Below, in pieces: positions 1 to 9,912 of a DNA stretch of 20,233 bases (positions are counted from its first letter, which is position 1; each line of letters begins with the position of its first letter). The position numbers were made by a program, and so were the translations under genes. Below the pieces are notes generated by a model, which ran no database searches, was not told the origin of the DNA, and saw only the letters and a list, made by a program, of their open reading frames with translations. This DNA is from an uncultured Oscillospiraceae bacterium (GTDB lineage Bacteria; Bacillota; Clostridia; Oscillospirales; Oscillospiraceae). The DNA lies in the NCBI GenBank assembly GCA_900756715.1, contig CAAELC010000104.1:1-20233 (forward strand). The letters are read 5' to 3'.

Positions 1-269
1 CGGCCGGTTTATATTCCCGGAAAAAATATTGTGAAAAAATCTGCAATTTGTTCACCGTTCAGACATAGTTTTGTGGTATGCTGAGAATGCTCGTTGGCAG
101 GACACAATTTTCTTTCTTTTGCCGGGTACCGCATGGCCGGCCCGGCGGCAAGTCAGCCTCTTTCGGACTGTGCTCTGGAAAAAAGCGGAGCAAATCTCCA
201 TTTTGCTTTATTATATCAAAAATTCTGTCCGGCTTTTTGCCGGCTGTATCAAGGGGGCCGTTTTTCTCC
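1..269 (+). other. Non-coding leader upstream of alarmone synthetase gene
   Basis: I see no convincing gene here; the short open frames lack ribosome binding sites and recognisable products. The region carries several GC-rich inverted repeats. One is GCCGGG at 121-126 with CCCGGC at 141-146. Another is CCGGC/GCCGG at 229-233 and 239-243, with a five-T loop just ahead of the ribosome binding site. It is probably a promoter plus a structured 5' leader for the gene at 270. An upstream in-frame ATG at 78 would add 64 residues unlike any alarmone synthetase, so I treat that stretch as untranslated. Confidence 0.5.
74..82 (+). promoter_or_regulatory. Possible extended -10 promoter element
   Basis: TG-G-TATGCT is an extended -10 type sequence, but no good -35 box sits about 17 nt upstream. 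It is the best promoter candidate for the alarmone synthetase gene, and would give a leader of roughly 180 nt. It remains a weak call. Confidence 0.25.
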
Positions 270-983
270 ATGATGATTGAAAAAACCAATCAGCTGCAGC
301 TCAAGCATATCCGTCTGCCCGATAACATCACCGGTGACCAGAAGGAACTGGCGGAGGGCATGGTGCGGGTCAACCATCTGTACCGCAGTGCTTTGAAGGT
401 CGCCGTTACGCAGGTGGAAATTCTGGATGAGGAGTTTACAAGCCTCAATGACCATTCTCCCATTCACCACATTGAATACCGCATTAAGACCATGGATTCC
501 ATCGCCGAAAAGCTGCGCCGTCGGGGCCATGCGGTTACGATTGACAATATTTACGCCTACATACAGGATGTGGCGGGCATCCGCATCATCTGCAACTATC
601 TGGAGGATATTTACTATATGCGGGGTCTGCTTACCAGGTCAGACTCCTTCCGTGTCCTGCAGGAGGTGGACTATATCAAGCAGCCCAAGGAATCCGGCTA
701 CCGCAGTCTTCACCTGATTGTGGAGGTTCCCATTGTCATCTCCGAGGGGACGCTCCACCTGCCGGTAGAGATTCAGCTGCGCACCATCGCCATGGATATG
801 TGGGCCAGCCTTGAGCATGAGCTGCGTTACAAGTCCAAGCGGGCCTTTTCCAAGGATGACGCTACCCGTTTGCGCCTGTGTTCCGAGGCCATCTTCGAGG
901 TGGACCGGGAGATGCAGAACATTTATAAGGGAAAGCAGGCCGAGTACAAGGAGGAGGCCGAAGCCGCCTCCCACGAATCCTGA
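270..983 (+). CDS. Small alarmone synthetase (GTP pyrophosphokinase, RelQ/YjbM-like)
   Basis: The predicted 237-residue cytoplasmic enzyme transfers pyrophosphate from ATP to GDP or GTP to make (p)ppGpp. The RelA/SpoT synthetase core spans about residues 60-190. Visible motifs are EYRIKTMDSIAEKL (69-82), DVAGIRII (100-107), DYIKQPKESGYRSLH (134-148) and VEIQLRT...MDMWASLEHELRYK (166-188). There is no HD hydrolase domain and no TGS/ACT region, and the length is close to RelQ/YjbM (about 210 residues), so this is a stand-alone synthetase rather than a long Rel enzyme. I chose the start at 270 (a second ATG follows at 273) because AAGGGGG lies at 251-257 and homology begins only after it. It converges on ntpD. 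The family is certain; RelQ rather than RelP is an inference. Confidence 0.93.
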   Translation: MMIEKTNQLQLKHIRLPDNITGDQKELAEGMVRVNHLYRSALKVAVTQVEILDEEFTSLNDHSPIHHIEYRIKTMDSIAEKLRRRGHAVTIDNIYAYIQDVAGIRIICNYLEDIYYMRGLLTRSDSFRVLQEVDYIKQPKESGYRSLHLIVEVPIVISEGTLHLPVEIQLRTIAMDMWASLEHELRYKSKRAFSKDDATRLRLCSEAIFEVDREMQNIYKGKQAEYKEEAEAASHES

Positions 984-1005
984 TTTCTCTCTTCTTTGCT
1001 TGCCA

Positions 1006-1043
1006 AAAAGCAGCGGAACCGCAAATGCGGCTCCGCTGCTTTT
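1006..1043. terminator. Bidirectional intrinsic terminator between convergent genes
   Basis: A 12-bp stem pairs 1006-1017 (AAAAGCAGCGGA) with 1032-1043 (TCCGCTGCTTTT). An inner CCGC/GCGG stem (1019-1022 with 1027-1030) closes over AAAT. It has U-rich 3' ends on both strands, so it can end both the alarmone synthetase transcript and the V-ATPase transcript, whose last stop codon is at 1048-1050. Confidence 0.9.
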
Positions 1044-1047
1044 CATT

Positions 1048-1701
1048 TTACTGCTGATAATGATGGGCATCCTGCAGCACCATATCCTTCACCTTCATCA
1101 GGCGGGTGGTGTTGCCGCGCTCATTTTCATCCAGCTTCATGGTGATGTAGCGGATGTTCCGCTGCATCTCCGGGATCATGACATATTCCAGTGCATTCAC
1201 CCGGCGGCGTGTTTTTTCAATGTCCTGTGCCAGCAGCTGCATGGTCTTTTCCACCTCTGCCAGCTCCAGCATATCCTGAAACACCTGCCCCAGCGCCTCA
1301 ATGGCGGTATCCAGCTCACCGCTGGTCTGGGCAAAACCGTAAGAATAAATCTCCGTCGGGTCTTCATTGGTGGTCTTGTAGTGATACACCGGCACATCCA
1401 CACTCATAATGTTGCGGAAGGTCACATCCAGTTCCACGCTCTGCTTCGGGCACAGCAGCGCCTCCTCCAGCATCTCCGGCGACATCACGGCGGAGGCCAC
1501 CGTAAAGGCGGCGTTGGCCTGCTGCAATCCCTCCTCCACCCGCTTGCGCAGCACGCGGTTGCGGCGGACGATGTCCATAAACTGTTTCATCAGTTCATCC
1601 CGCTTATCCTTCAGCAGCTTGTGGCCGCGGGTAGCGGTTTTCAGCCGGCCCTTCAGCCGCGTCAGCTCCATGCGGGTGGGATTGATGGTTTTCCCTGCCA
1701 T
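1048..1701 (-). CDS. ntpD: V-type ATPase subunit D (central rotor stalk)
   Basis: This 217-residue protein is the central axle that turns inside the A3B3 head and couples ATP hydrolysis to the membrane ring. The family hallmark N-terminus is present (about residues 1-60: NPTRMEL..LK.RL..A..GHKLLKDKRDEL). Long N- and C-terminal coiled-coil helices flank a short central domain, and the C-terminal helix contains RRRVNALEYVMIPEM. Length is normal for the family. The ATG at 1701 is preceded by GAGAGGTG, and the gene starts 10 nt after ntpB. It is the last gene of the operon and ends directly at a terminator. Confidence 0.97.
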   Translation of the reverse strand: MAGKTINPTRMELTRLKGRLKTATRGHKLLKDKRDELMKQFMDIVRRNRVLRKRVEEGLQQANAAFTVASAVMSPEMLEEALLCPKQSVELDVTFRNIMSVDVPVYHYKTTNEDPTEIYSYGFAQTSGELDTAIEALGQVFQDMLELAEVEKTMQLLAQDIEKTRRRVNALEYVMIPEMQRNIRYITMKLDENERGNTTRLMKVKDMVLQDAHHYQQ

Positions 1702-1711
1702 GGTTCACCTC

Positions 1712-3084
1712 TCAGTCCTTCTTGGGAAGGTACTTGTCCAGCATTGCGGGCTTGATACGCTTCAGTTCGCCGCGGGGCAGCATGCTCAGCAGTTCCCAGC
1801 CCAGATTCAGCGTCTCCTCAATGGAGCGGTTCTCCTGGAAGCCTTGCGACACATAGCGTTTTTCAAACTCGTCGGCAAACTTGGCAAACAGCAGATCGGT
1901 GGGCGTCAGTGCTGCCTCGCCCAGAATGGTCATCAGCTCCTTGGCCTCCTTACCGGAGGCGTAGGCTGCGAACAACTGGTTCATGGTGGGGGCGTGATCC
2001 TCCCGGGTCTTGCCCTCGCCCACGCCCTTGTCCTTCAAACGGGACAGGCTGGGCATAACATCAATGGGCGGCAGGATATTCTTGCGGTACAAATCCCGGG
2101 ACAGAATGATCTGGCCCTCGGTGATATACCCGGTCAGGTCGGGGATGGGATGGGTCTTGTCATCCTCCGGCATGGTCAGAATGGGGATCATGGTCACCGA
2201 GCCAGGGCAGCCCAGCTTCCGGCCCGCGCGCTCATACATAGTGGCAAGGTCGGTATACAGATAGCCGGGATAGCCGCGGCGTCCGGGCACTTCCTTCCGC
2301 GCGGCGGACACCTCACGCAGTGCCTCAGCATAGTTGGTAATATCCGTCAGGATGACCAGCACATGCATTCCCTTTTCAAAGGCCAGATATTCCGCTGCCG
2401 TCAGCGCCATACGGGGGGTAGCGATACGCTCCACGGCGGGGTCATTTGCCAGGTTGGTAAACAGTACCGTTCGGTCAATGGCGCCGGTGCGCTTAAACTC
2501 GTTGACAAAGAACTCCGATTCCTCAAAGGTGATGCCGATGGCGGCGAACACCACGGCGAACTTGGTCGAGTCGTCCAGCACCTTGGCCTGACGGGCAATC
2601 TGCGCCGCCAGCTGGGCATGGGGCAGACCGGAGCCGGAGAAAATCGGCAGCTTCTGTCCGCGAACCAGCGTATTCAGTCCGTCAATCGAGGAAATACCCG
2701 TCTGAATAAACTCATTGGGGTAGTCCCGGGCGGCGGGATTCATAGGCAGGCCGTTGATGTCCAGATACTTCTCGGCCAGCAGCTCCGGGCCGCCGTCGAT
2801 GGGATGACCCATGCCGTTGAACACGCGGCCCAGCATATCCTCGCTGACACCCAGCTGCAGCGGATGCCCCAGAAAACGAATTTTGGAGTCCCGCAGGTTG
2901 ATACCGGCGGAGTTTTCAAACAGCTGCACCACAGCCCGGTCGCCGTTTACCTCCAGCACCTTGCACCGGCGCACCGACCCATCCGACAGTTCGATTTCTG
3001 CCAGCTCGTCATAGGTCACGCCCTCTACCTGCTCCACAACCATCAACGGGCCGGAGACTTCACGGATGGTGCGATATTCCTTCA

Positions 3085-3088
<4 letters not shown>
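1712..3088 (-). CDS. ntpB: V-type ATPase subunit B (regulatory/non-catalytic head subunit)
   Basis: This 458-residue subunit alternates with subunit A in the hexameric head. It contributes to the nucleotide site at the A-B interface but lacks a true P-loop: the equivalent position reads SGSGLPHAQLAAQIARQ (151-167). The arginine finger is visible as R350 in MPSLSRLKDKG, at the same number as Arg350 of E. hirae NtpB. Other family blocks are NGMGHPIDGGPEL (91-103) and EVPGRRGYPGYLYTDLATMYERAG (266-289). The start codon overlaps the ntpA stop (ATGA), so translation is probably coupled. The in-frame ATG at 3085 is an equally possible start. Confidence 0.97.
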
Positions 3089-4857
<1,769 letters not shown>

Positions 4858-4870
4858 GGTTTTCGTCCTT

Positions 4871-5179
4871 TCAAGATATATCGGCGCCCACCGCCCGCTC
4901 CACGGCACTCTGCAAACTGGCTTCTCCCAGTCCCAGTGAGCCGGAGCGTCCGGGGATCAGAATGATGGCGGGCGTCACCGCATCTTTGTATTTTGCGATC
5001 TCCGGCTGCAGGGTCTGGGCCAGCTGCTCGGTCATATAAATCACCGCGTAGCCGCCGCCTGCCAGCCGGTGCAGTTCCTTGCGGGCCTGCTCCGTGTCCT
5101 CGGTCATGCACACATCCAGCCCCAGAGCGCGAAAGCCCAGTACGCTGTCCCGATCGCCCATGACTGCAATTTTATACAT
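4871..5179 (-). CDS. ntpG: V-type ATPase subunit F (NtpG)
   Basis: This 102-residue Rossmann-like subunit binds the central stalk with subunit D. Family features are MYKIAVMGDRDSVLGFRALG at the N-terminus, YAVIYMTEQLAQ near residues 45-56, and TPAIILIPGRSGSLG at about 69-83. I chose the ATG at 5179 because homologues start at this point; it overlaps the ntpC stop by 8 nt (ATGTATAA). A GTG at 5188 would add three residues and sits 4 nt after GGAAAGG, so it is a real alternative. The gap to ntpA is 13 nt. In the Enterococcus nomenclature this gene is ntpG, the counterpart of eukaryotic subunit F. Confidence 0.93.
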   Translation of the reverse strand: MYKIAVMGDRDSVLGFRALGLDVCMTEDTEQARKELHRLAGGGYAVIYMTEQLAQTLQPEIAKYKDAVTPAIILIPGRSGSLGLGEASLQSAVERAVGADIS

Positions 5180-6164
5180 AGGATTCACGCAGCCTTTCCC
5201 GGATCGTCCCGGCAGAAATCCCCGCCATCAGACCCGACATCACAATGCGCACCGCTGTCAGTTCCGCCTCACGGGCTGCCACATAGCCGATAGCCACTTC
5301 CACCCCGAAGGGAACCCGCCGGGCTTTCCCGGCGGTCAGCAGAACCGCATCGTCGCACAGCTTTTCAAATTCCGTCAGGGAGCCGCCGCCCACAGCCTGC
5401 TCTCCGGCTGCCGCCGCATCCCGCAGCACGGTGGAACGGAACAGCTCCGCCACATTGCCGCCCGGGCCCCTGCGCATCAATTCACTCACCGACACCGTGC
5501 CGCCCTCGAACAGCACCCGCCGCAAAAAGGCCGCATCCTTGTGCATCCGCAGCGTCCGTACCAGCGACCGCAGGTTGGCCGCGTCAATCATCGCCCGGAC
5601 ATACTCCACCAGATAGGCACACTTTGTACTCTCCGCCAGGGAGAGCAGTTCTTCAAAATACGCCCGATCCAGCCGGAAGTCAGCCAGCTGGGGATCGCCG
5701 GTCTCTGCCAGAATACGCTCGGCATCCTGTGCCGCCGCATCCATGGTTCCGGGCAGGAAATCCCATTTACCCCGCTCCTGATACTTGCGCAGCAGTTCCT
5801 TCGGGTCCATGCGTCCTGCGTCCACCAGCAGCTCCGCGCCCTGTCCATGGCTTTTAATCACGGTTTTTACATTGTGATAGTCATATTTCAGCTTGAACAC
5901 ATCCAGCACGGCAGGATCCGGCATGAACTGTCCCAGCTCCCGGAACACCTGCTCCCGCCGGTGCAGCAGGGCCCGGTTCAGCGCCGACGGGGAGGCAGCG
6001 TCAAAATCCTCCCACCCCAGATCCGTCAGCACCCGGGCCGCCTCCTGCACACTGCCGCTTTCCAGCATCCGTTCCAGCTGCTGGCGCGTCAGCAATGTGC
6101 GCTCCAGGCTGCGGATGCGGGCCGACAGGAACAGATAGTCCGTGTCCTTATGCTTTACACTCAA
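5172..6164 (-). CDS. ntpC: V-type ATPase subunit C (d-like, links rotor stalk to ring)
   Basis: This 330-residue, mostly helical protein seats the central stalk on the membrane K ring; it is the bacterial/archaeal counterpart of eukaryotic subunit d. The N-terminus (DYLFLSARIRSLERTLLTRQQLERML) is typical of NtpC. There is no ATG that fits: the longest frame would begin inside ntpE. I place the start at the TTG at 6164, which follows GAGAGGGGGAA with 7 nt spacing and yields MSVKHKDTDYLF, the expected N-terminus. It begins 16 nt after the ntpE stop and overlaps ntpG at its end. Confidence 0.93.
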   Translation of the reverse strand: MSVKHKDTDYLFLSARIRSLERTLLTRQQLERMLESGSVQEAARVLTDLGWEDFDAASPSALNRALLHRREQVFRELGQFMPDPAVLDVFKLKYDYHNVKTVIKSHGQGAELLVDAGRMDPKELLRKYQERGKWDFLPGTMDAAAQDAERILAETGDPQLADFRLDRAYFEELLSLAESTKCAYLVEYVRAMIDAANLRSLVRTLRMHKDAAFLRRVLFEGGTVSVSELMRRGPGGNVAELFRSTVLRDAAAAGEQAVGGGSLTEFEKLCDDAVLLTAGKARRVPFGVEVAIGYVAAREAELTAVRIVMSGLMAGISAGTIRERLRESYV

Positions 6165-6180
6165 AGAGGTTCCCCCTCTC

Positions 6181-6765
6181 TCATGAAAACAGGATGGCCG
6201 CCACATCCGCTGCCATATCCTGCCGCAGCAGGCGCAGCTGGGTGGCAAAGGAGCAATTAATCTCCACCAGTCCCTTTTTCAGCAGCAGACCGCCTTCCAG
6301 CTCCCGGTGTTCGCTGCTCAGAGTAAAGGCCGCGCCCTCCTTCAGGGCATTGGCCTTTTCCACCACCAGCGCGCCCACCTTTTCCGCGTCCCCGGCAGAC
6401 AGCACGATTTCCTCGTCACCCTGTCCGGCCCGGGCCGCAATAGCGGCCAGCACCCCGGCATATTCTTCCGCCGGCAGGCTCGTCAGCCGCTGCTCCGCCT
6501 GCCGGAAAGCCTCGTCGATGCATGCCTGCTTGCAGGCAAGAATCGCCTTGCCTCGTTCCATGTCGGCGGCATTTTCCAGCCGCTGGCGCTGGTCGGCGGC
6601 CATGCGCGCAGCCTTTTCCTGCGTCTCGGCGGTCAGCTTACGGGCCTGTGCCTCGTACTCCTGCCGGATGCTCTCCACCCGCCGGTCAGCGTCGGCATTC
6701 AGGGCTTCGATCTCCCGCTGGGAGTCGGCCTGAATGCGGCCCACGATTTTTTCGATTCCGTTCAT
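6181..6765 (-). CDS. ntpE: V-type ATPase subunit E (peripheral stalk)
   Basis: This 194-residue protein forms, with NtpF, the peripheral stalk that holds the head still against the membrane stator. The N-terminal half (residues 1-80) is a charged coiled coil beginning MNGIEKIVGRIQADSQREIEAL. The C-terminal globular domain carries the family block GGLLLKKGLVEINCSF. The ATG at 6765 has GGGAGGT immediately upstream. A GTG at 6783 overlapping the ntpK stop would add six residues but has no better support. Confidence 0.95.
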   Translation of the reverse strand: MNGIEKIVGRIQADSQREIEALNADADRRVESIRQEYEAQARKLTAETQEKAARMAADQRQRLENAADMERGKAILACKQACIDEAFRQAEQRLTSLPAEEYAGVLAAIAARAGQGDEEIVLSAGDAEKVGALVVEKANALKEGAAFTLSSEHRELEGGLLLKKGLVEINCSFATQLRLLRQDMAADVAAILFS

Positions 6766-6779
6766 CTGGAACCTCCCGG

Positions 6780-7271
6780 TCACTTCAGAATGTTGATGGA
6801 GATCATGATAGTGGCCACCAGAGAAAGGATGGCGTAGAACTCCACGATACCGCAGAAGATGATACCCTTGGTGGAAGCCTCAGGCCGCTTTGCAACGATG
6901 TTCACGGACGCTGCGGCCACGCGGCCCTGGAACTTGGCGGACAGCCAGCCGCCGATGGCAGTGGGGATGCAGGCGGCGAAGAAGGCCAGACCCTGCGCCA
7001 GTGTCAGATTCACGGTAGAGCCGCTGAGCACGCCCACCTGACCCAGAACGATAAACAGTGCCACAAAGCCATACAGACCCTGCGTACCGGGCAGCACCTG
7101 CAGAATCAGGCACTTGGTTGCCTTATCGGGATCCTCGCTCACCAGACCCGCGGCGGCCTCACCCACCATACCGGTGCCCTTTGCAGAACCAACGCAGCAC
7201 AGGCCGGCAGTCAACGCCGCGCCCAGAATGGCGAAACCAACGCCACCGATTGCTTCCAGAAATGCAGACAT
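6780..7271 (-). CDS. ntpK: V-type ATPase membrane rotor-ring subunit K (predicted Na+-binding)
   Basis: This 163-residue proteolipid has two tandem helical hairpins (four transmembrane helices). Only the second hairpin carries the ion-binding acid, E144 (GIVEFYAIL), matching E139 of E. hirae NtpK. The other E. hirae Na+ ligands have counterparts: L60, T63 and Q64 in ILQVLPGTQGLYG, and Q115 in FQGRVAAAS. By analogy the ring should carry Na+. The first hairpin contains GSAKGTGMVGEAAAGL. The start has the strongest ribosome binding site of the operon (AAGGAGG, 9 nt spacing), which fits a subunit needed in many copies. It begins 1 nt after ntpI ends. Confidence 0.97.
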   Translation of the reverse strand: MSAFLEAIGGVGFAILGAALTAGLCCVGSAKGTGMVGEAAAGLVSEDPDKATKCLILQVLPGTQGLYGFVALFIVLGQVGVLSGSTVNLTLAQGLAFFAACIPTAIGGWLSAKFQGRVAAASVNIVAKRPEASTKGIIFCGIVEFYAILSLVATIMISINILK

Positions 7272-7272
7272 G

Positions 7273-9228
7273 TTATTTTTCCTCCTTCAGAATTTCAACA
7301 TATTTTGATTGTACGGACAAAGGCTTGTATGCCTTGCCACCCTCTTTATAAAAGCGTCCGAAAAATTCAAGAAACTGCAGCCGCATGTCGTGGACATAGC
7401 AGCCCAGCAGGTTCAGGGCCAGATTCAGTACATTGCCGATCAGCGAGATGAGGACAAAGGTCACAATGTTCCCGGTGGTGGCGCCCAGCATGTTGAACAC
7501 CTGCGCCAGCACCGCGCCGGACAGCATCAGCGCCATCAGACGGACATAGGACAAAATGTCGCTGAAAAAGCCGGTCACGCCGTTGTACACCGCCGACACA
7601 AAGCCTGTCACCTTGCCAAACCCCTTTTTGCCCCGGCCGGAGCCGATCACCAGCATCACAATGCCCACAACCAGCACCACCGGCACACCGGCCACGCTGC
7701 CCGCCTTCAAAACGGCCAGCGCGCCGCCCAGCAGGATCACCCACCATGTGATTTCGTCCCACAGTGCGTCCTGGAAGCAGCCATCCTTGCATTTCTTGAC
7801 CACGCTCACCGTCATGCCGGTGATGATCTGGATGCCGCCCAGAATCAGCGAGCCCACCATGATTGCCATGGTATCGTTCAGGGGCGAGAACAGGGCCGGC
7901 AGCTCAAAGGTGCTGGCCGGATTGATCATCTTGCACAGCTGGGGAATAAAGTCTCCCAAAAAGCCGCCGGTCAGCGCGCCAAAGATAAAGGTGCTGATGC
8001 CGCACCAGAAAAACATCTCCATAAAGCTGCGGTCTGCCGGGCGTTTTTTGCGCAGATACACCTGTGTGCCGATCATCATAATCAGCCCATAGGCCATATC
8101 CGCCATCATCATGCCAAAGAAGAAGATGAAGAACGGCGCCATAATGGGATTGGGGTCCACGCCATCGTAGGCCGGCAGGGAATACTGCTCTGTAATGCAG
8201 TTCATCGACCGGGTCAGCCAGTTGCTGTTCAGCTTCACCGGCACCTCCGGATATTCCTCCGGCGTAGGCTCTCTCAGCTCATAAGCGCAGTCAAATTCTG
8301 CCAGCAGGCTCTCCAGCTTCTTCTCGCCGCTGGCCGGTACCCAACCCTCAAAGGCCAGAATACATCCGTCGGTCAAAAGCCGCTGGCGGTTCTCCTCCTG
8401 CTGGATGCGGGTGGCCATCCGGTCGCAGCACAGCTGCAATTCGTCCATCCGGTCTGCCAGCTTCATCAGGGCCGCCTGTTCCTTTTCCTGCTTTTCCACG
8501 GTGTCCTGCCATTCTTTTTTCAGGGCTGCCGCATTTTCTTCCACGGTTCCGGTGCGTCCCTTCAGCTGGCCCATGGTAAAGCCGAAGGTTCTCAGGCATT
8601 CCAGCGCCTGATTATAGACGCTCCTGTGGCACACCAGCAGCAGGCACTTCTGTTCTTTCCCGGCCGACAGCAGGAAAACTGCCGCCTCCGGCGCGCTGTC
8701 TGCCAGCGCCCCTTCTATTGCCGTGAAATCCGTGTTGGCCGGCACGGCCCCCGGCTCCAGCACGCAGGTGCGGGTGCTCAGGCTCTCCAGCGGCACGTCC
8801 AGTTCCTTCCACGGCGCCAGTGCGGCAAAATCTCCCCGCAGCCGGGTGGCAGCCGCCAGCAGCCGCGCGCTTTCCGTGGCGTGGCCGCGCACTTCATCCG
8901 CCAGCTCCAGCTGCCGGTGCAGGGCCGCCTCGTCCAGAAATTCCGTCTCGCTGATCTGGGGCCGGGGTGCCAGCAAACCGCCCTTACTCTTTCCGCCGTT
9001 CACCTTTTTCAGGTTGTCCAGCGCCAATTCCAGCTGCCGCAGGGTATTTTTCGCCTCCGCCAGCTGCGAATCATCCCTGTGCAGCAGACTGTCCCACTGC
9101 GGGTCCTCCGTCAGCTTCTCCGGGTCGCTGATCTCCACGCTGCCCAGATGCAGCAGCTTGTCCATCAGCCGTTCCCGGTCGCTTTGCAGCGCAATCAGCT
9201 GCAAATGCTTCATTTTCGCGATGGCCAT
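7273..9228 (-). CDS. ntpI: V-type ATPase subunit I (membrane stator, a-subunit)
   Basis: This 651-residue stator forms the half-channels through which ions reach the rotor ring. The cytoplasmic half (about 1-330) is helical and coiled coil. The membrane half has about seven or eight helices, starting near PNPIMAPFFIFFFGMMMADMAYG. The conserved arginines are R563 (DILSYVRLMALMLSG) and R616 (CYVHDMRLQFLEFFGRFY), matching the essential pair reported in E. hirae NtpI. Length is close to NtpI (664). The ATG at 9228 follows the ntpF stop directly with only a weak ribosome binding site, so translational coupling is likely. Confidence 0.97.
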   Translation of the reverse strand: MAIAKMKHLQLIALQSDRERLMDKLLHLGSVEISDPEKLTEDPQWDSLLHRDDSQLAEAKNTLRQLELALDNLKKVNGGKSKGGLLAPRPQISETEFLDEAALHRQLELADEVRGHATESARLLAAATRLRGDFAALAPWKELDVPLESLSTRTCVLEPGAVPANTDFTAIEGALADSAPEAAVFLLSAGKEQKCLLLVCHRSVYNQALECLRTFGFTMGQLKGRTGTVEENAAALKKEWQDTVEKQEKEQAALMKLADRMDELQLCCDRMATRIQQEENRQRLLTDGCILAFEGWVPASGEKKLESLLAEFDCAYELREPTPEEYPEVPVKLNSNWLTRSMNCITEQYSLPAYDGVDPNPIMAPFFIFFFGMMMADMAYGLIMMIGTQVYLRKKRPADRSFMEMFFWCGISTFIFGALTGGFLGDFIPQLCKMINPASTFELPALFSPLNDTMAIMVGSLILGGIQIITGMTVSVVKKCKDGCFQDALWDEITWWVILLGGALAVLKAGSVAGVPVVLVVGIVMLVIGSGRGKKGFGKVTGFVSAVYNGVTGFFSDILSYVRLMALMLSGAVLAQVFNMLGATTGNIVTFVLISLIGNVLNLALNLLGCYVHDMRLQFLEFFGRFYKEGGKAYKPLSVQSKYVEILKEEK

Positions 9229-9543
9229 TTACCGGTCCACCACCCTTCTGACGATCTCGCCGACCGCCTGCGCCATGTGTCCGTCGGCCGTCTTACGCAA
9301 GGCGTCACACAGCTGCTCTGTTTCCGCCGTCACCTCATTCCGGTGCTTCTCTGCCTGAGCCGCCGCATCCTGCATCAGCCGGCCGCTTTTCTGGTGCAGC
9401 TGCTCCCGGGTCTGTTCCAGCAGGGCCTTGCCTGCCTTTTCCGCCCCGGCAATGCGCTGCTCGGCCTCGTTGCGCGCGTTCAGCTTGTCCTGCTCGCAGC
9501 GCTGCTCGGCCTCGCGTATTTCCCTGACCGTTTCCAGATACAT
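9229..9543 (-). CDS. ntpF: V-type ATPase peripheral stalk subunit G/H (NtpF)
   Basis: This 104-residue protein is almost wholly a charged, glutamine- and glutamate-rich coiled coil (EQRCEQDKLNARNEAEQRIAGAEKAG) with a short C-terminal region MAQAVGEIVRRVVDR. The composition, length (NtpF is 107) and first position in the operon identify it as the peripheral stalk partner of subunit E. A purine-rich GGCGGTGAAAGG precedes the ATG. Sequence conservation in this subunit is low, so context carries much of the call. Confidence 0.88.
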   Translation of the reverse strand: MYLETVREIREAEQRCEQDKLNARNEAEQRIAGAEKAGKALLEQTREQLHQKSGRLMQDAAAQAEKHRNEVTAETEQLCDALRKTADGHMAQAVGEIVRRVVDR

Positions 9544-9735
9544 CCTTTCACCGCCTTTCCTTGATCTGTTTCAGCGAATTTATTTTATCCTCCCGGTGAT
9601 TTTCCGGTGTTTCAGTTTTCCCCGAAAATTTCCGTTTATTCCCAGCAGGAGCCATTCACTGACCTCTCCATCCGCATGCCCATTCGCCGGGCTGCCGCGT
9701 CTGTGCAAGGGGCACAATTCCGCCGGATTTCGATG
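9544..9735 (-). promoter_or_regulatory. Long 5' leader of the V-ATPase operon
   Basis: About 190 nt separate the predicted transcription start (near 9735) from the first start codon. The leader contains a TGTGC/GCACA hairpin (9702-9706 with 9712-9716), a GCCC/GGGC element, and a direct repeat of CACCGG close to the ribosome binding site. A 15-codon open frame (9636-9683) lacks a ribosome binding site. I recognise no known riboswitch or terminator. Confidence 0.45.
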
Positions 9736-9741
9736 CAGGTA

Positions 9742-9770
9742 ATTATATCACTTTCGTAAAGAAACTTCAA
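9742..9770 (-). promoter_or_regulatory. Sigma-A-type promoter of the V-ATPase operon
   Basis: Read on the minus strand: -35 TTGAAG (9765-9770), a 17-nt spacer, and a perfect -10 TATAAT (9742-9747) preceded by the TGA extended -10 motif. It is the only strong promoter between the thi-operon terminator and ntpF. Confidence 0.85.
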
Positions 9771-9860
9771 CGCTTTTCCGCGTAAAAAAAGTAGGAAGAT
9801 TTTTATCAACTGCCCCAAAAGTACCCTGTTCACGCCGTTTCCGGCAGATACAGCGCCCGC

Positions 9861-9902
9861 AAAAATATGCGGCGGCCCGGGGCGACTTTGCCCGGACCGC
9901 CG
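9861..9902 (-). terminator. Intrinsic terminator of the thi operon
   Basis: On the minus strand a 12-bp stem (9891-9902 with 9870-9881, one G-U pair) with a 9-nt loop is followed by ATATTTTT. It starts about 10 nt after the stop of the M20 gene and separates that operon from the V-ATPase promoter. Confidence 0.9.
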
Positions 9903-9912
9903 ATTTTCTTTT

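Noticed and set aside
78..269. An N-terminal extension of the alarmone synthetase from ATG at 78
   Set aside because: The extra 64 residues are not family-like, and AAGGGGG sits properly before the ATG at 270.
7309..9564. A 751-codon open frame on the plus strand opposite ntpI and ntpF
   Set aside because: It is a GC-driven antisense shadow: histidine-, glutamine- and arginine-rich with no recognisable domain, while the minus strand encodes clear V-ATPase subunits.
9636..9683. A 15-codon upstream open frame in the V-ATPase leader
   Set aside because: There is no ribosome binding site and no regulatory residue pattern.
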